5,198 bases of DNA, taken from JBHHYR01 sp046757585. Its GTDB lineage: Bacteria > Desulfobacterota > Binatia > HRBIN30. Positions 1 to 5,198 of the stretch are shown here, in pieces. The position numbers and the translations under genes are program-made. The notes beneath the pieces are model-generated. The model had not been told where the DNA came from, made no database searches, and saw only the letters and a list, made by a program, of their open reading frames with translations. The stretch spans positions 1 through 5,198 of the forward strand of contig JBHHYR010000256.1 in NCBI GenBank assembly GCA_046757585.1. Direction: 5' to 3'. The first letter of the stretch is position 1. Each line of letters begins with the position of its first letter.

Positions 1-473
1 TGTATCAGACGCTCGTGTACGAAAAGCGTCTGGCACGCAGCGCCGGTGCCAGCTACGACCTGACCTCCGTCGATCCCAGTCTGTTCTACGTGTACGCGCA
101 GCCGATGCCCGGCAAGGCCGTCCGCGACGTTGAGAAGGAGTTGCTGGGGCAGATCAGGGAGATCCAGCGCACGCCGATTGGCCGCCGCGAGCTCACCAAG
201 GCGAAGAACGGACTCGAGGCGCGATTCGTTCTCGGGCAGGATTCCCTCTTTTACCAGGCGTTGCTCTTGGGCCAATACGAGATCGCTGGGGATTGGCGGC
301 AGATTGACAACTACGTTCCCACCATACGCGCCGTCACGGCAGATGACGTGTCGCGCGTGGCTCGCTTCTACTTCACGTCCGACAATCGGACGGTTGGCAC
401 CCTCGAGCCCCTGCCGGTGCGTTCTGGGCAGCGGCACGGTGCGCGGAGCATGCCGGGGGGAGCCGTGCGTTGA
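1..473 (+). CDS. M16 family zinc peptidase, C-terminal part (5' end outside window)
   Basis: The frame is open from base 3 to the TGA at 471-473, giving about 156 residues with no genuine start; a GTG at base 15 falls inside the conserved domain and is not the real start. The product matches the last third of M16B (insulinase/mitochondrial processing peptidase-like) proteins. It begins with the segment YQTLVYEKRLARSAGASYD, typical of the C-terminal half, followed by an amphipathic helical stretch (ELTKAKNGLEARF) and the usual ending in which AVTADDVSRVARFYF precedes a final strand (RTVGTLEP). The family cuts peptides with a zinc ion bound by HxxEH, but that motif would lie in the missing N-terminal half, so catalytic status cannot be read here. 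Because the next gene lacks HxxEH, this one is expected to be the catalytic partner of a two-subunit enzyme (inference). The next gene starts inside its stop codon, indicating translational coupling. The family call is strong; the substrate is unknown. Confidence 0.9.
   Translation, partial: YQTLVYEKRLARSAGASYDLTSVDPSLFYVYAQPMPGKAVRDVEKELLGQIREIQRTPIGRRELTKAKNGLEARFVLGQDSLFYQALLLGQYEIAGDWRQIDNYVPTIRAVTADDVSRVARFYFTSDNRTVGTLEPLPVRSGQRHGARSMPGGAVR
455..462 (+). promoter_or_regulatory. Ribosome binding site for the second M16 gene, deciding a TTG start
   Basis: The purine run GGGGGGAG lies seven bases before the TTG at 470 and resembles a Shine-Dalgarno core. It sits inside the end of the upstream M16 gene and supports the unusual TTG start, whose first bases overlap the upstream TGA (TTGA, 470-473). 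The first in-frame ATG, at 575, has no comparable purine-rich site before it. Confidence 0.6.
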
Positions 474-1915
474 AGATTGGGCGCTTCTTCAGGGGAGTCG
501 CCTCCGCTGGCAGGTGTCAGGCGGCAAGCTCGGGCACGCGTGTCGAAAGGCCTGCCGTTCGCCCCGCGCGCGTGATGTGCGCTGCCGCCTGTCTCTTGGC
601 CGTGTGGACCGCCACCGGCGTGGCGGTCACCCCGGCGGCGGAGCGGCGGACCTTGCCGAACGGTGCACGGCTTGTCGTGTCAGAGCAGCATGCGCTGCCG
701 ATGGTCGTGGTCCAAATCCTGATCGACGCGGGCTCGCGACGCGACCCGCGGGGCAAAGAAGGCTTGGCCAGTCTTACGGCGGATTTGCTCACTGAGGGGA
801 CGCCGACGCGCACGGCGTCGCAGATCAGCGAAGCCGCCGACTTCATCGGCGCGTCGCTCGGCGCCTCAGCGGGCACTGACTTCGCCACGGTGAACCTCAC
901 GGTGCTCCGCAAGGAACTCGACCGAGGCCTCGATCTGCTTACTGATATCCTGCTGCACCCGACGTTTCGCGATGCCGAGGTCGTGCGCAGGCGCGAGGCT
1001 GCTCTGGCGGCGATGAGAGCGCGCAAGGACAACCCCGGCAGCGTCGCGCAACGCGCGTTCGTCAACGCGTTGTTCAACGGTGAACCGTACGGGCACCTGG
1101 TCATCGGTAACCCGACGTCAGTGCGGCGGCTCACGCGCGGCGACCTGGTGGCCTTTTATCGCAGGAACTATCGGCCCGGTGGTGCAATCGTTACGGTGGC
1201 GGGTGATGTCGTCGTCGCCCAGATCACCCGCCGGTTGCGGAGCGCGCTGGGGGAGTGGCGCGGTGGTACGGCCCGGCCGTTCACGTATCCTACCGGAGCC
1301 GTCCACCAGCGGCAGACGGTGCGGATCGACAAGCCGATCACGCAAGCCAATGTGGTGATCGGTGGCCGTGGCATTGCGCGCAACAACCCGGACTATTACG
1401 CGCTGCGCGTCATGAACTACATCCTTGGCGGTGGGGGGTTCTCGTCGAGGCTGCTGGACAACATCCGCACCAAGGCCGGACTGGCCTACTCGGTGAGTAG
1501 CTTCTTTACCACCAGCAAGGCGCCCGGGAGTTTCCAGGTGGTGCTGCAGACAAAGAACCGGTCGGCTAACGACGCGATTCAGCGGGCCTGCGGCGAGATT
1601 GCCCGGCTCCGTCAGGAGCCGGTCAGTGACGAGGAGCTCGAGAGTGCGAAGTTGTACCTCACCGGCAGCTTCCCGTTGCGACTCGACACGACCCGGAAAA
1701 TTGCCGGCTTCCTTTCGCAGGTTGAATTCTTCAACCTGGGCGCTGACTACGCCGAGAGCTATCCAAAGCGGATCAGGGCAGTGACGAAGGAGGACGTGCT
1801 GCGTGTGGCGCAGCAATACCTCCACCCTGAGCGGATGGATCTCGTCGTGGTCGCCGACCAGGAGCAGGCAAAAGTATCCGCCACAGCCGGGTGCAGCCGG
1901 CGGTCTAGGTCCTGA
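470..1915 (+). CDS. M16 family peptidase-like protein lacking HxxEH (probable non-catalytic partner subunit), exported
   Basis: This 481-residue protein has the two-domain M16B layout. The N-terminal domain begins near residue 59 (RRTLPNGARLVVSEQHALPM). The stretch that normally carries the zinc motif is present at residues 88-111, but where active members have HxxEH this one reads SLTAD (101-105), so both zinc histidines and the catalytic glutamate are absent. The C-terminal domain is well conserved, including YILGGGGFSSRLLDNIRTKAGLAYSV (about 317-342); Arg333 and Tyr340 are candidates for the substrate-binding R/Y pair described in inactive subunits of heterodimeric M16B enzymes. A hydrophobic stretch at about 36-53 (CAAACLLAVWTATGVAV), ending near TPAA, looks like a signal peptide, with an unusually long basic region before it. 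The start was chosen as TTG because of the ribosome site at 455-462 and the stop overlap; ATG at 575 is the alternative, but would give a signal without positive charges. The likely role is to bind substrate and complete the chamber formed with the upstream subunit, probably in the periplasm (inference). Confidence 0.9.
   Translation: MKIGRFFRGVASAGRCQAASSGTRVERPAVRPARVMCAAACLLAVWTATGVAVTPAAERRTLPNGARLVVSEQHALPMVVVQILIDAGSRRDPRGKEGLASLTADLLTEGTPTRTASQISEAADFIGASLGASAGTDFATVNLTVLRKELDRGLDLLTDILLHPTFRDAEVVRRREAALAAMRARKDNPGSVAQRAFVNALFNGEPYGHLVIGNPTSVRRLTRGDLVAFYRRNYRPGGAIVTVAGDVVVAQITRRLRSALGEWRGGTARPFTYPTGAVHQRQTVRIDKPITQANVVIGGRGIARNNPDYYALRVMNYILGGGGFSSRLLDNIRTKAGLAYSVSSFFTTSKAPGSFQVVLQTKNRSANDAIQRACGEIARLRQEPVSDEELESAKLYLTGSFPLRLDTTRKIAGFLSQVEFFNLGADYAESYPKRIRAVTKEDVLRVAQQYLHPERMDLVVVADQEQAKVSATAGCSRRSRS
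607..628 (+). repeat. Perfect 9-bp inverted repeat (hairpin) in the signal-peptide coding region
   Basis: The arms GACCGCCAC (607-615) and GTGGCGGTC (620-628) are exact reverse complements around the four-base loop CGGC. The hairpin lies within codons 46-53 of the second M16 gene, at the end of its hydrophobic export segment. No T-run follows, so it is not an intrinsic terminator. In GC-rich DNA an arm of this length may arise by chance; an effect on translation is only possible. Confidence 0.5.
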
Positions 1916-1941
1916 CCGCATCGGGCACCAAGCGGTCCTGG

Positions 1942-3795
1942 GTGTCGTCCGTGGTGCACAGTGCCTTTCAGTGGGCCCTGCACGTAGGGCGCACGAGGCC
2001 GCAGCTCCTGGCGGGCGCCGCGGTGGCCACGCTGGCCGGGCTTGTGTACGTCAACGCGCTGGCGAACGGGTTGGTATGGGACGACCCCATCGTACTCGGC
2101 CGGCAGCTCCTTGCCTTTGGGAGCATTGACGCCCTGCTCTTTCCGCCGCGCAACATTCCTCAGTTCATCCCAGATTACTACCGTCCCCTCACAGTGCTTT
2201 CGTATCTCGCCGACCGGACGATCGGCGGCACCGGCCCATTCATGTTTCACTTCTCCGTCGTCCTGTACCATGTGCTCACCACGTACCTGGTCTTTCGGCT
2301 CGGTTGGGAACTTTTCGCCGGTGGGCCGGCCGCGCTGCTGGCTGCCGGCTTGGGCGCGGCCTTGTTTGCTGTCCATCCCATTCACACGGAATCCGTCGCC
2401 TGGGGAGCAGGGCGGTCCGACGTGCTGGCCTGTTGCTTTTCGGTGGCGGCTGCCGTGGTGTACCTGCGCGACCCCTTCCCGTCTCTGCCGCGGGCCAGCG
2501 GGGCAGCCGCGCTGCTTTTCGCGGGTATGCTGGCGAAGGAAACTGCCGTTGCGCTGCTGGTCATCCTTCCGGCGGGCGATTGGGTGCTCGGACGGCACGC
2601 GGCGTGGCGCGAACGTCCCGCTAGCCGGGCCGCTCGCCGAGCGGCCCGGCGCCCGCTGCACGCCGCGGCGCCCGCGACGCGCGGCTGGGTACTAGTCGCA
2701 TACGCACCTCTTGCGGTGGCGGGCGTGTTGTACGCGACGTTGCGGCAGGTCGCGCTCGGCAGTTTCAGCGGACCGACTGCTCTGCCTGGAGATGGTCTTG
2801 CTGCAAGGATGATCGCCGCGGTGGGGGTGTACATCGGCAAGCTGCTCTTGCCGGTGCACCAGAGCGCGTACATCTCCGACCTGCCGACCAGTCCGCTCGG
2901 CCTCCTTGGTGCCGGTACGCTCATCGTGGCAGCGACGCTGGCCGGCGTCTTCAGCTGGCGGCGCCGGGGCCGCCGCGTCACGTTCCTCTTGGTATGGGTG
3001 GCGGCGACGCTGGCACCGTCGCTGGCGATCGTCGTCAAGATCCCAGCAGCGCCGGTTGCCGAACGCTACCTGTACCTTCCCTCGGTCGGGTTTTGCCTGC
3101 TGGCCGGCTATGGCGCGGCACGCATGGTTGCGGCTGCCCGCGCGAACACGAGTCGCGCAGCAGCACTGGCTGTCGTTGCGGTGACCGTGGCGACGGCGAG
3201 CGTGGCCACCATCCGGCGGAACAGGGTGTGGCGTAGCAATCTGAGCCTGTGGCAAGATACCGTCGCGAAGAACACCACGGACGGACTCCCGATGCGTAGC
3301 CTGGCGACGGCGTATCAGCAGCGTGGCGATGCCGCCAAGGCGAGACGGTATTTCCAGCTGGCGCTGCAGCGGCGCAACGATCAAGTTGGTCGCTTCACCG
3401 TTTACAACAACCTGGGCAGTCTAGCGATGGCGGCCGAGCGACTGGACGACGCCGAGCGCTATTATCAGACTGCGCTGCGGGTCAACCCGCACGCACCCGA
3501 GTGCCTGTATAATCTCGGGCTTATCGGGTTGACGCGCGCGCTGGACACCAAGAAGACCCCTGAGATTGCCGAGAGGCACAGCCAAGCGCTGCGGGCCCGC
3601 CGGTTCTTCGAGCGGGCAGCGTACCTCAGCCCGCTCGATCCGGACATCCACGTCGGGCTCGGGCAAACCCTGAGCGCTTTGGGTGACACGGCCGGCGCGC
3701 GCGCGCAGTACACACGTGCCCTCGATCTTGGCCTGGCGGCAGGGACGGAGCGGGCCGTGCGGAAACTGCTGGCCGAGCTTTCAGCACATCCCTGA
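1942..3795 (+). CDS. TMTC-like GT-C glycosyltransferase with C-terminal TPR domain
   Basis: This 617-residue integral membrane protein resembles the TMTC/protein O-mannosyltransferase-like GT-C family, which transfers sugars from lipid-phosphate donors on the outer face of the membrane. Diagnostic segments occur in family order: WDD (46-48) in the first extracytoplasmic loop, the acidic pair expected at the active site; YRPLTVLSY (80-88); HPIHTESVAWGAGRSD (145-160); AKE (198-200); the DUF1736-like region ending YIGKLLLPVHQSAYISD (297-313); and AERYLYLPSVGFCLL (373-387). I count roughly 11 hydrophobic segments up to residue 424. With the N-terminus inside, this would place the TPR region (about 451-610, four repeats, the third carrying an insertion) in the periplasm. 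An arginine-rich cytoplasmic loop (222-248) contains a perfect DNA palindrome. The start is GTG at 1942, 26 nt after the upstream stop, with no clear ribosome site; GTGs at 1951 and 1954 are equally possible, and the first in-frame ATG (codon 101) is far too late. Donor and acceptor are unknown. Spacing suggests one transcript with the M16 pair. Confidence 0.85.
   Translation: MSSVVHSAFQWALHVGRTRPQLLAGAAVATLAGLVYVNALANGLVWDDPIVLGRQLLAFGSIDALLFPPRNIPQFIPDYYRPLTVLSYLADRTIGGTGPFMFHFSVVLYHVLTTYLVFRLGWELFAGGPAALLAAGLGAALFAVHPIHTESVAWGAGRSDVLACCFSVAAAVVYLRDPFPSLPRASGAAALLFAGMLAKETAVALLVILPAGDWVLGRHAAWRERPASRAARRAARRPLHAAAPATRGWVLVAYAPLAVAGVLYATLRQVALGSFSGPTALPGDGLAARMIAAVGVYIGKLLLPVHQSAYISDLPTSPLGLLGAGTLIVAATLAGVFSWRRRGRRVTFLLVWVAATLAPSLAIVVKIPAAPVAERYLYLPSVGFCLLAGYGAARMVAAARANTSRAAALAVVAVTVATASVATIRRNRVWRSNLSLWQDTVAKNTTDGLPMRSLATAYQQRGDAAKARRYFQLALQRRNDQVGRFTVYNNLGSLAMAAERLDDAERYYQTALRVNPHAPECLYNLGLIGLTRALDTKKTPEIAERHSQALRARRFFERAAYLSPLDPDIHVGLGQTLSALGDTAGARAQYTRALDLGLAAGTERAVRKLLAELSAHP
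2624..2650 (+). repeat. Perfect 12-bp inverted repeat with 3-nt loop inside the TMTC-like gene
   Basis: The left arm GCCGGGCCGCTC (2624-2635) and right arm GAGCGGCCCGGC (2639-2650) are exact reverse complements separated by GCC. It encodes the repetitive basic peptide SRAARRAARR (residues 228-237) in a predicted cytoplasmic loop, so the DNA palindrome and the peptide repeat are the same object. The bases after it (GCCCGCTGCA) contain no T-run, so it is not an intrinsic terminator. It could be a REP-like element captured in frame, or local GC-rich sequence drift in a loop of low constraint. Confidence 0.75.
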
Positions 3796-3811
3796 CGACT
3801 CGTGCTGCTCT

Positions 3812-4936
3812 TCACTGCGGCAGCTGCGCTGGCGGCGAGGCCTTGTTCACGTCGCCGGTCAACGATTCGAGGAACACGACCAGGTCGCGCTTTTGCCGGG
3901 CTGTGAGATGCAACGGCTTGATCTCCTTTGACAGGTGCGGGTTCCGAATGCCGCCCGCGTCGTAGAACTCGATGACATCCATGAGGGTGTTATCGCTGCC
4001 GTCGTGCATGTACGGCGCCGTCAGGGCCACGTTGCGCAGCGTGGGCGTCTTGAACTTACCGCGATCCTCATTGTTCTTCGTGACGGTGAACCGGCCGAGA
4101 TCCGGCTTGGGCTTGTCCATGCCGACACCGATGTTCTGGTACGTTTCGTCGGTGAAGTTGAAACCGGTGTGGCACGCCTTGCAGTTTGCCTTGCCGTTGA
4201 AGAGTTCCATGCCACGCACAGCGGACGCACTGAGTGCACCCTTGTCGCCTGCCTGGTAGCGGTCGTAGGGGCTGTTGCCCGACACCACTGTGCGTTCGTA
4301 GGCCGCGATCGCCTTGGCGATGCGTGACATGTCGATCTTGAAATCGCCGAACGCCTTTTTGAACAAAAGCGGGTAACCCTTGACCGCTTTTACCCGCTTG
4401 GCGACCGCAGCTTGCGAGGGCATGGCCATTTCGACCGGGTTGGTCAACGGCCCATGCACCTGCGCCTCAAGGTCTTGGGCTCGGCCATCCCAGAATTGCT
4501 CCGCAGAAAAGAGGCGGTTGATCACCGTGGGGCTGTTGCGCCCGCCAAGCTTGCCACCAACGCCCGCCGAGGTGCGATGCGGGTCCGTGAAGCCGTGAAA
4601 CGGGATGTGGCAGCTGGCACATGAAATGGTCCCGTCCTTGGAAAGCCGCGTATCGAAGTAGAGGAACTTGCCCAGCGTGATCTTGCCGGCGTTCATCGGA
4701 TTGTCGGCGGGGATGTATGCCGAGCTGGCCTGCAGGCCAAGCGGCAGTGTCATTGACCATTTGCCCGAGGTGACGACTTCACGCCGTTTCGTGTTCTCAG
4801 GGGAGTCAGGGGCTGCTGTCTTTCCCGCCACCGCACCGACTGGCGTGGCGGACACCGTCTCTAGCACCAAGAGCGCGCCTCCGAGAAGTGACGCTGCAAG
4901 AATCATCGTTGCCCTACCGTTCGTCAGTATCTGCAT
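3812..4936 (-). CDS. Di-heme cytochrome c peroxidase / MauG family protein, exported
   Basis: This 374-residue protein has an N-terminal signal peptide (hydrophobic about 10-29, probable cleavage near 30-35) and two c-type heme motifs, CASCH (106-110) and CKACH (252-256), as in bacterial cytochrome c peroxidases and MauG. The family reduces hydrogen peroxide, or in MauG-type members oxidises a protein or other substrate, in the periplasm. Aligned by eye to Pseudomonas CcpA from memory, FWDGRAQDLEAQ places Trp149 at the inter-heme tryptophan, with Gln159 and Glu169 at the peroxidatic-pocket residues. Two ligand positions differ from classical enzymes. The distal-histidine loop reads SAGVGGKLGGRN, with Val126 where CcpA has His. 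The segment VIEFYDAGG puts Tyr325 where CcpA has the heme-ligating Met, as MauG does. The end LVVFLESLTGDV is family-typical. ATG at 4936 is preceded by a good ribosome site. The gene converges with the TMTC-like gene and follows a partial gene 26 nt upstream. No methylamine dehydrogenase genes are visible, so the substrate is unknown. Confidence 0.93.
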   Translation of the reverse strand: MQILTNGRATMILAASLLGGALLVLETVSATPVGAVAGKTAAPDSPENTKRREVVTSGKWSMTLPLGLQASSAYIPADNPMNAGKITLGKFLYFDTRLSKDGTISCASCHIPFHGFTDPHRTSAGVGGKLGGRNSPTVINRLFSAEQFWDGRAQDLEAQVHGPLTNPVEMAMPSQAAVAKRVKAVKGYPLLFKKAFGDFKIDMSRIAKAIAAYERTVVSGNSPYDRYQAGDKGALSASAVRGMELFNGKANCKACHTGFNFTDETYQNIGVGMDKPKPDLGRFTVTKNNEDRGKFKTPTLRNVALTAPYMHDGSDNTLMDVIEFYDAGGIRNPHLSKEIKPLHLTARQKRDLVVFLESLTGDVNKASPPAQLPQ

Positions 4937-4940
4937 TGTG

Positions 4941-4948
4941 CCTTCCCT
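4941..4948 (-). promoter_or_regulatory. Ribosome binding site of the di-heme peroxidase gene
   Basis: Read on the minus strand, AGGGAAGG followed by CACA directly precedes the ATG at 4936-4934. Its AGGGA core lies seven bases from the start codon. This supports the chosen start, which also gives a complete signal peptide. Confidence 0.7.
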
Positions 4949-4962
4949 TCAGTTGGTGCCGT

Positions 4963-5198
4963 CTAGTTAACCCTAATCAGAAAGTAAATGGGAGTCGGCT
5001 CCCCGGGGAAGGCCGTGGGCGAAGTGTCCGCGCGGCGCTCGCTGTCGTTGTTCCCGGGCACGTGGAAATCCAATTGCACAACCACAGGCAAACCGGTAGG
5101 CAACCAAAGTATGGATGCTCCCTTGCTCTGGCGCTGGGCTGGTGGGCCCGTGACGAGACCTGTTGGGCACCCCGAGTGTACGTGGATTGTTCCGAATC
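4963..5198 (-). CDS. Unrecognised protein, C-terminal end (5' end outside window)
   Basis: On the minus strand a frame is open from the window edge (first full codon at 5196) to a TAG at 4965-4963, giving about 77 residues without a start. All three minus frames are open across most of this stretch, so openness alone proves little. I prefer this frame for three reasons: it ends 26 nt before the peroxidase start, as in an operon; its third codon positions are the most GC-rich of the three by my count; and the product looks protein-like, with alternating hydrophobic segments such as ASILWLPTGLPVVVQLDFHV and a final strand PIYFLIRVN suggestive of a beta-rich domain. The LWLPTGLPVVVQLDFHVPG part faintly recalls beta-sandwich domains found near cytochromes, where a similar 'P-G-L-V-Q-H' pattern occurs, but I do not recognise the family. 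Function unknown; if real, it is probably co-expressed with the peroxidase. Confidence 0.45.
   Translation of the reverse strand, partial: FGTIHVHSGCPTGLVTGPPAQRQSKGASILWLPTGLPVVVQLDFHVPGNNDSERRADTSPTAFPGEPTPIYFLIRVN

Noticed and set aside
1118..1921. Minus-strand 267-codon open frame opposite the second M16 gene
   Set aside because: It is wholly antisense to conserved M16 C-terminal sequence and shows no recognisable motif.
1759..2661. Minus-strand 300-codon open frame opposite the M16/TMTC junction
   Set aside because: It lies antisense across two genes with clear family motifs; its product is arginine-, glycine- and glutamine-rich with no domain pattern, as expected of a GC-rich shadow frame.
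2957..2974. GC-rich inverted repeat GGCGGC/GCCGCC inside the TMTC-like gene
   Set aside because: A 6-bp stem made only of G and C is expected often in sequence of this composition, and it falls in an arginine-rich loop.
2692..3384. Minus-strand 230-codon open frame opposite the TMTC-like gene
   Set aside because: It is a low-complexity Arg/Gln/His-rich product antisense to conserved membrane segments; a shadow frame.
3782..3807. Possible bidirectional intrinsic terminator between the convergent genes
   Set aside because: The stem is only 6 bp with a 14-nt loop and no T-run on either strand.
4825..4851. Inverted repeat CCGCCAC/GTGGCGG in the peroxidase signal-peptide region, sharing its core with the hairpin at 607-628
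   Set aside because: The stem is 7 bp with a 13-nt loop; the shared core is short and codes for common Ala/Val/Gly residues, so similarity to the other hairpin is most likely coincidence.
5000..5009. 10-base palindrome TCCCCGGGGA as a possible operator for the peroxidase
   Set aside because: It lies inside the probable upstream coding frame, is pure GC-type symmetry without a spacer, and has no promoter-like boxes around it.
4973..5170. Minus-strand 65-codon ORF with its own start, upstream of the peroxidase
   Set aside because: Its third codon positions are only about half GC and the product is not protein-like. The overlapping frame ending at 4963 fits better.

Overview
The window is GC-rich bacterial DNA, densely coded, with no RNA genes, mobile elements or CRISPR arrays that I can see. 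It suggests a Gram-negative-type bacterium: there are exported M16 peptidases, a membrane GT-C glycosyltransferase with TPR repeats, and an exported di-heme c-type cytochrome. The GC content, the TTG/GTG starts and this gene mix would suit a deltaproteobacterium-like, Acidobacteria-like or NC10/Rokubacteria-like lineage. I cannot fix the taxon from sequence reading alone.

Layout. The left part (1-3795) is a plus-strand block of three co-directional genes. The first is the 3' end of an M16 (insulinase/processing-peptidase) family gene cut by the window edge. The second is a complete M16 gene that starts on a TTG overlapping the previous stop and has lost the HxxEH zinc motif, so it is the presumed non-catalytic partner of a two-subunit protease. 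After a 26-nt gap comes a 617-residue TMTC-like GT-C membrane protein with a C-terminal TPR domain. The right part (3812-5198) is on the minus strand: a di-heme cytochrome c peroxidase/MauG-family gene, preceded by the 3' end of an unrecognised gene running off the right edge. The two blocks converge with only 16 nt between stop codons.

How the genes may work together. The two M16 genes almost certainly make one periplasmic or membrane-associated heterodimeric peptidase. Their tight spacing to the TMTC-like gene suggests co-transcription, but a shared function is only inference. The peroxidase gene is a separate unit, probably expressed together with the partial gene upstream of it.

Points worth a second look are a perfect 12-bp hairpin inside the cytoplasmic-loop coding region of the TMTC-like gene, the MauG-like ligand pattern of the di-heme protein, and the unannotated reading frame at the right edge. 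I do not see strong evidence for a wholly new biological system in this window.
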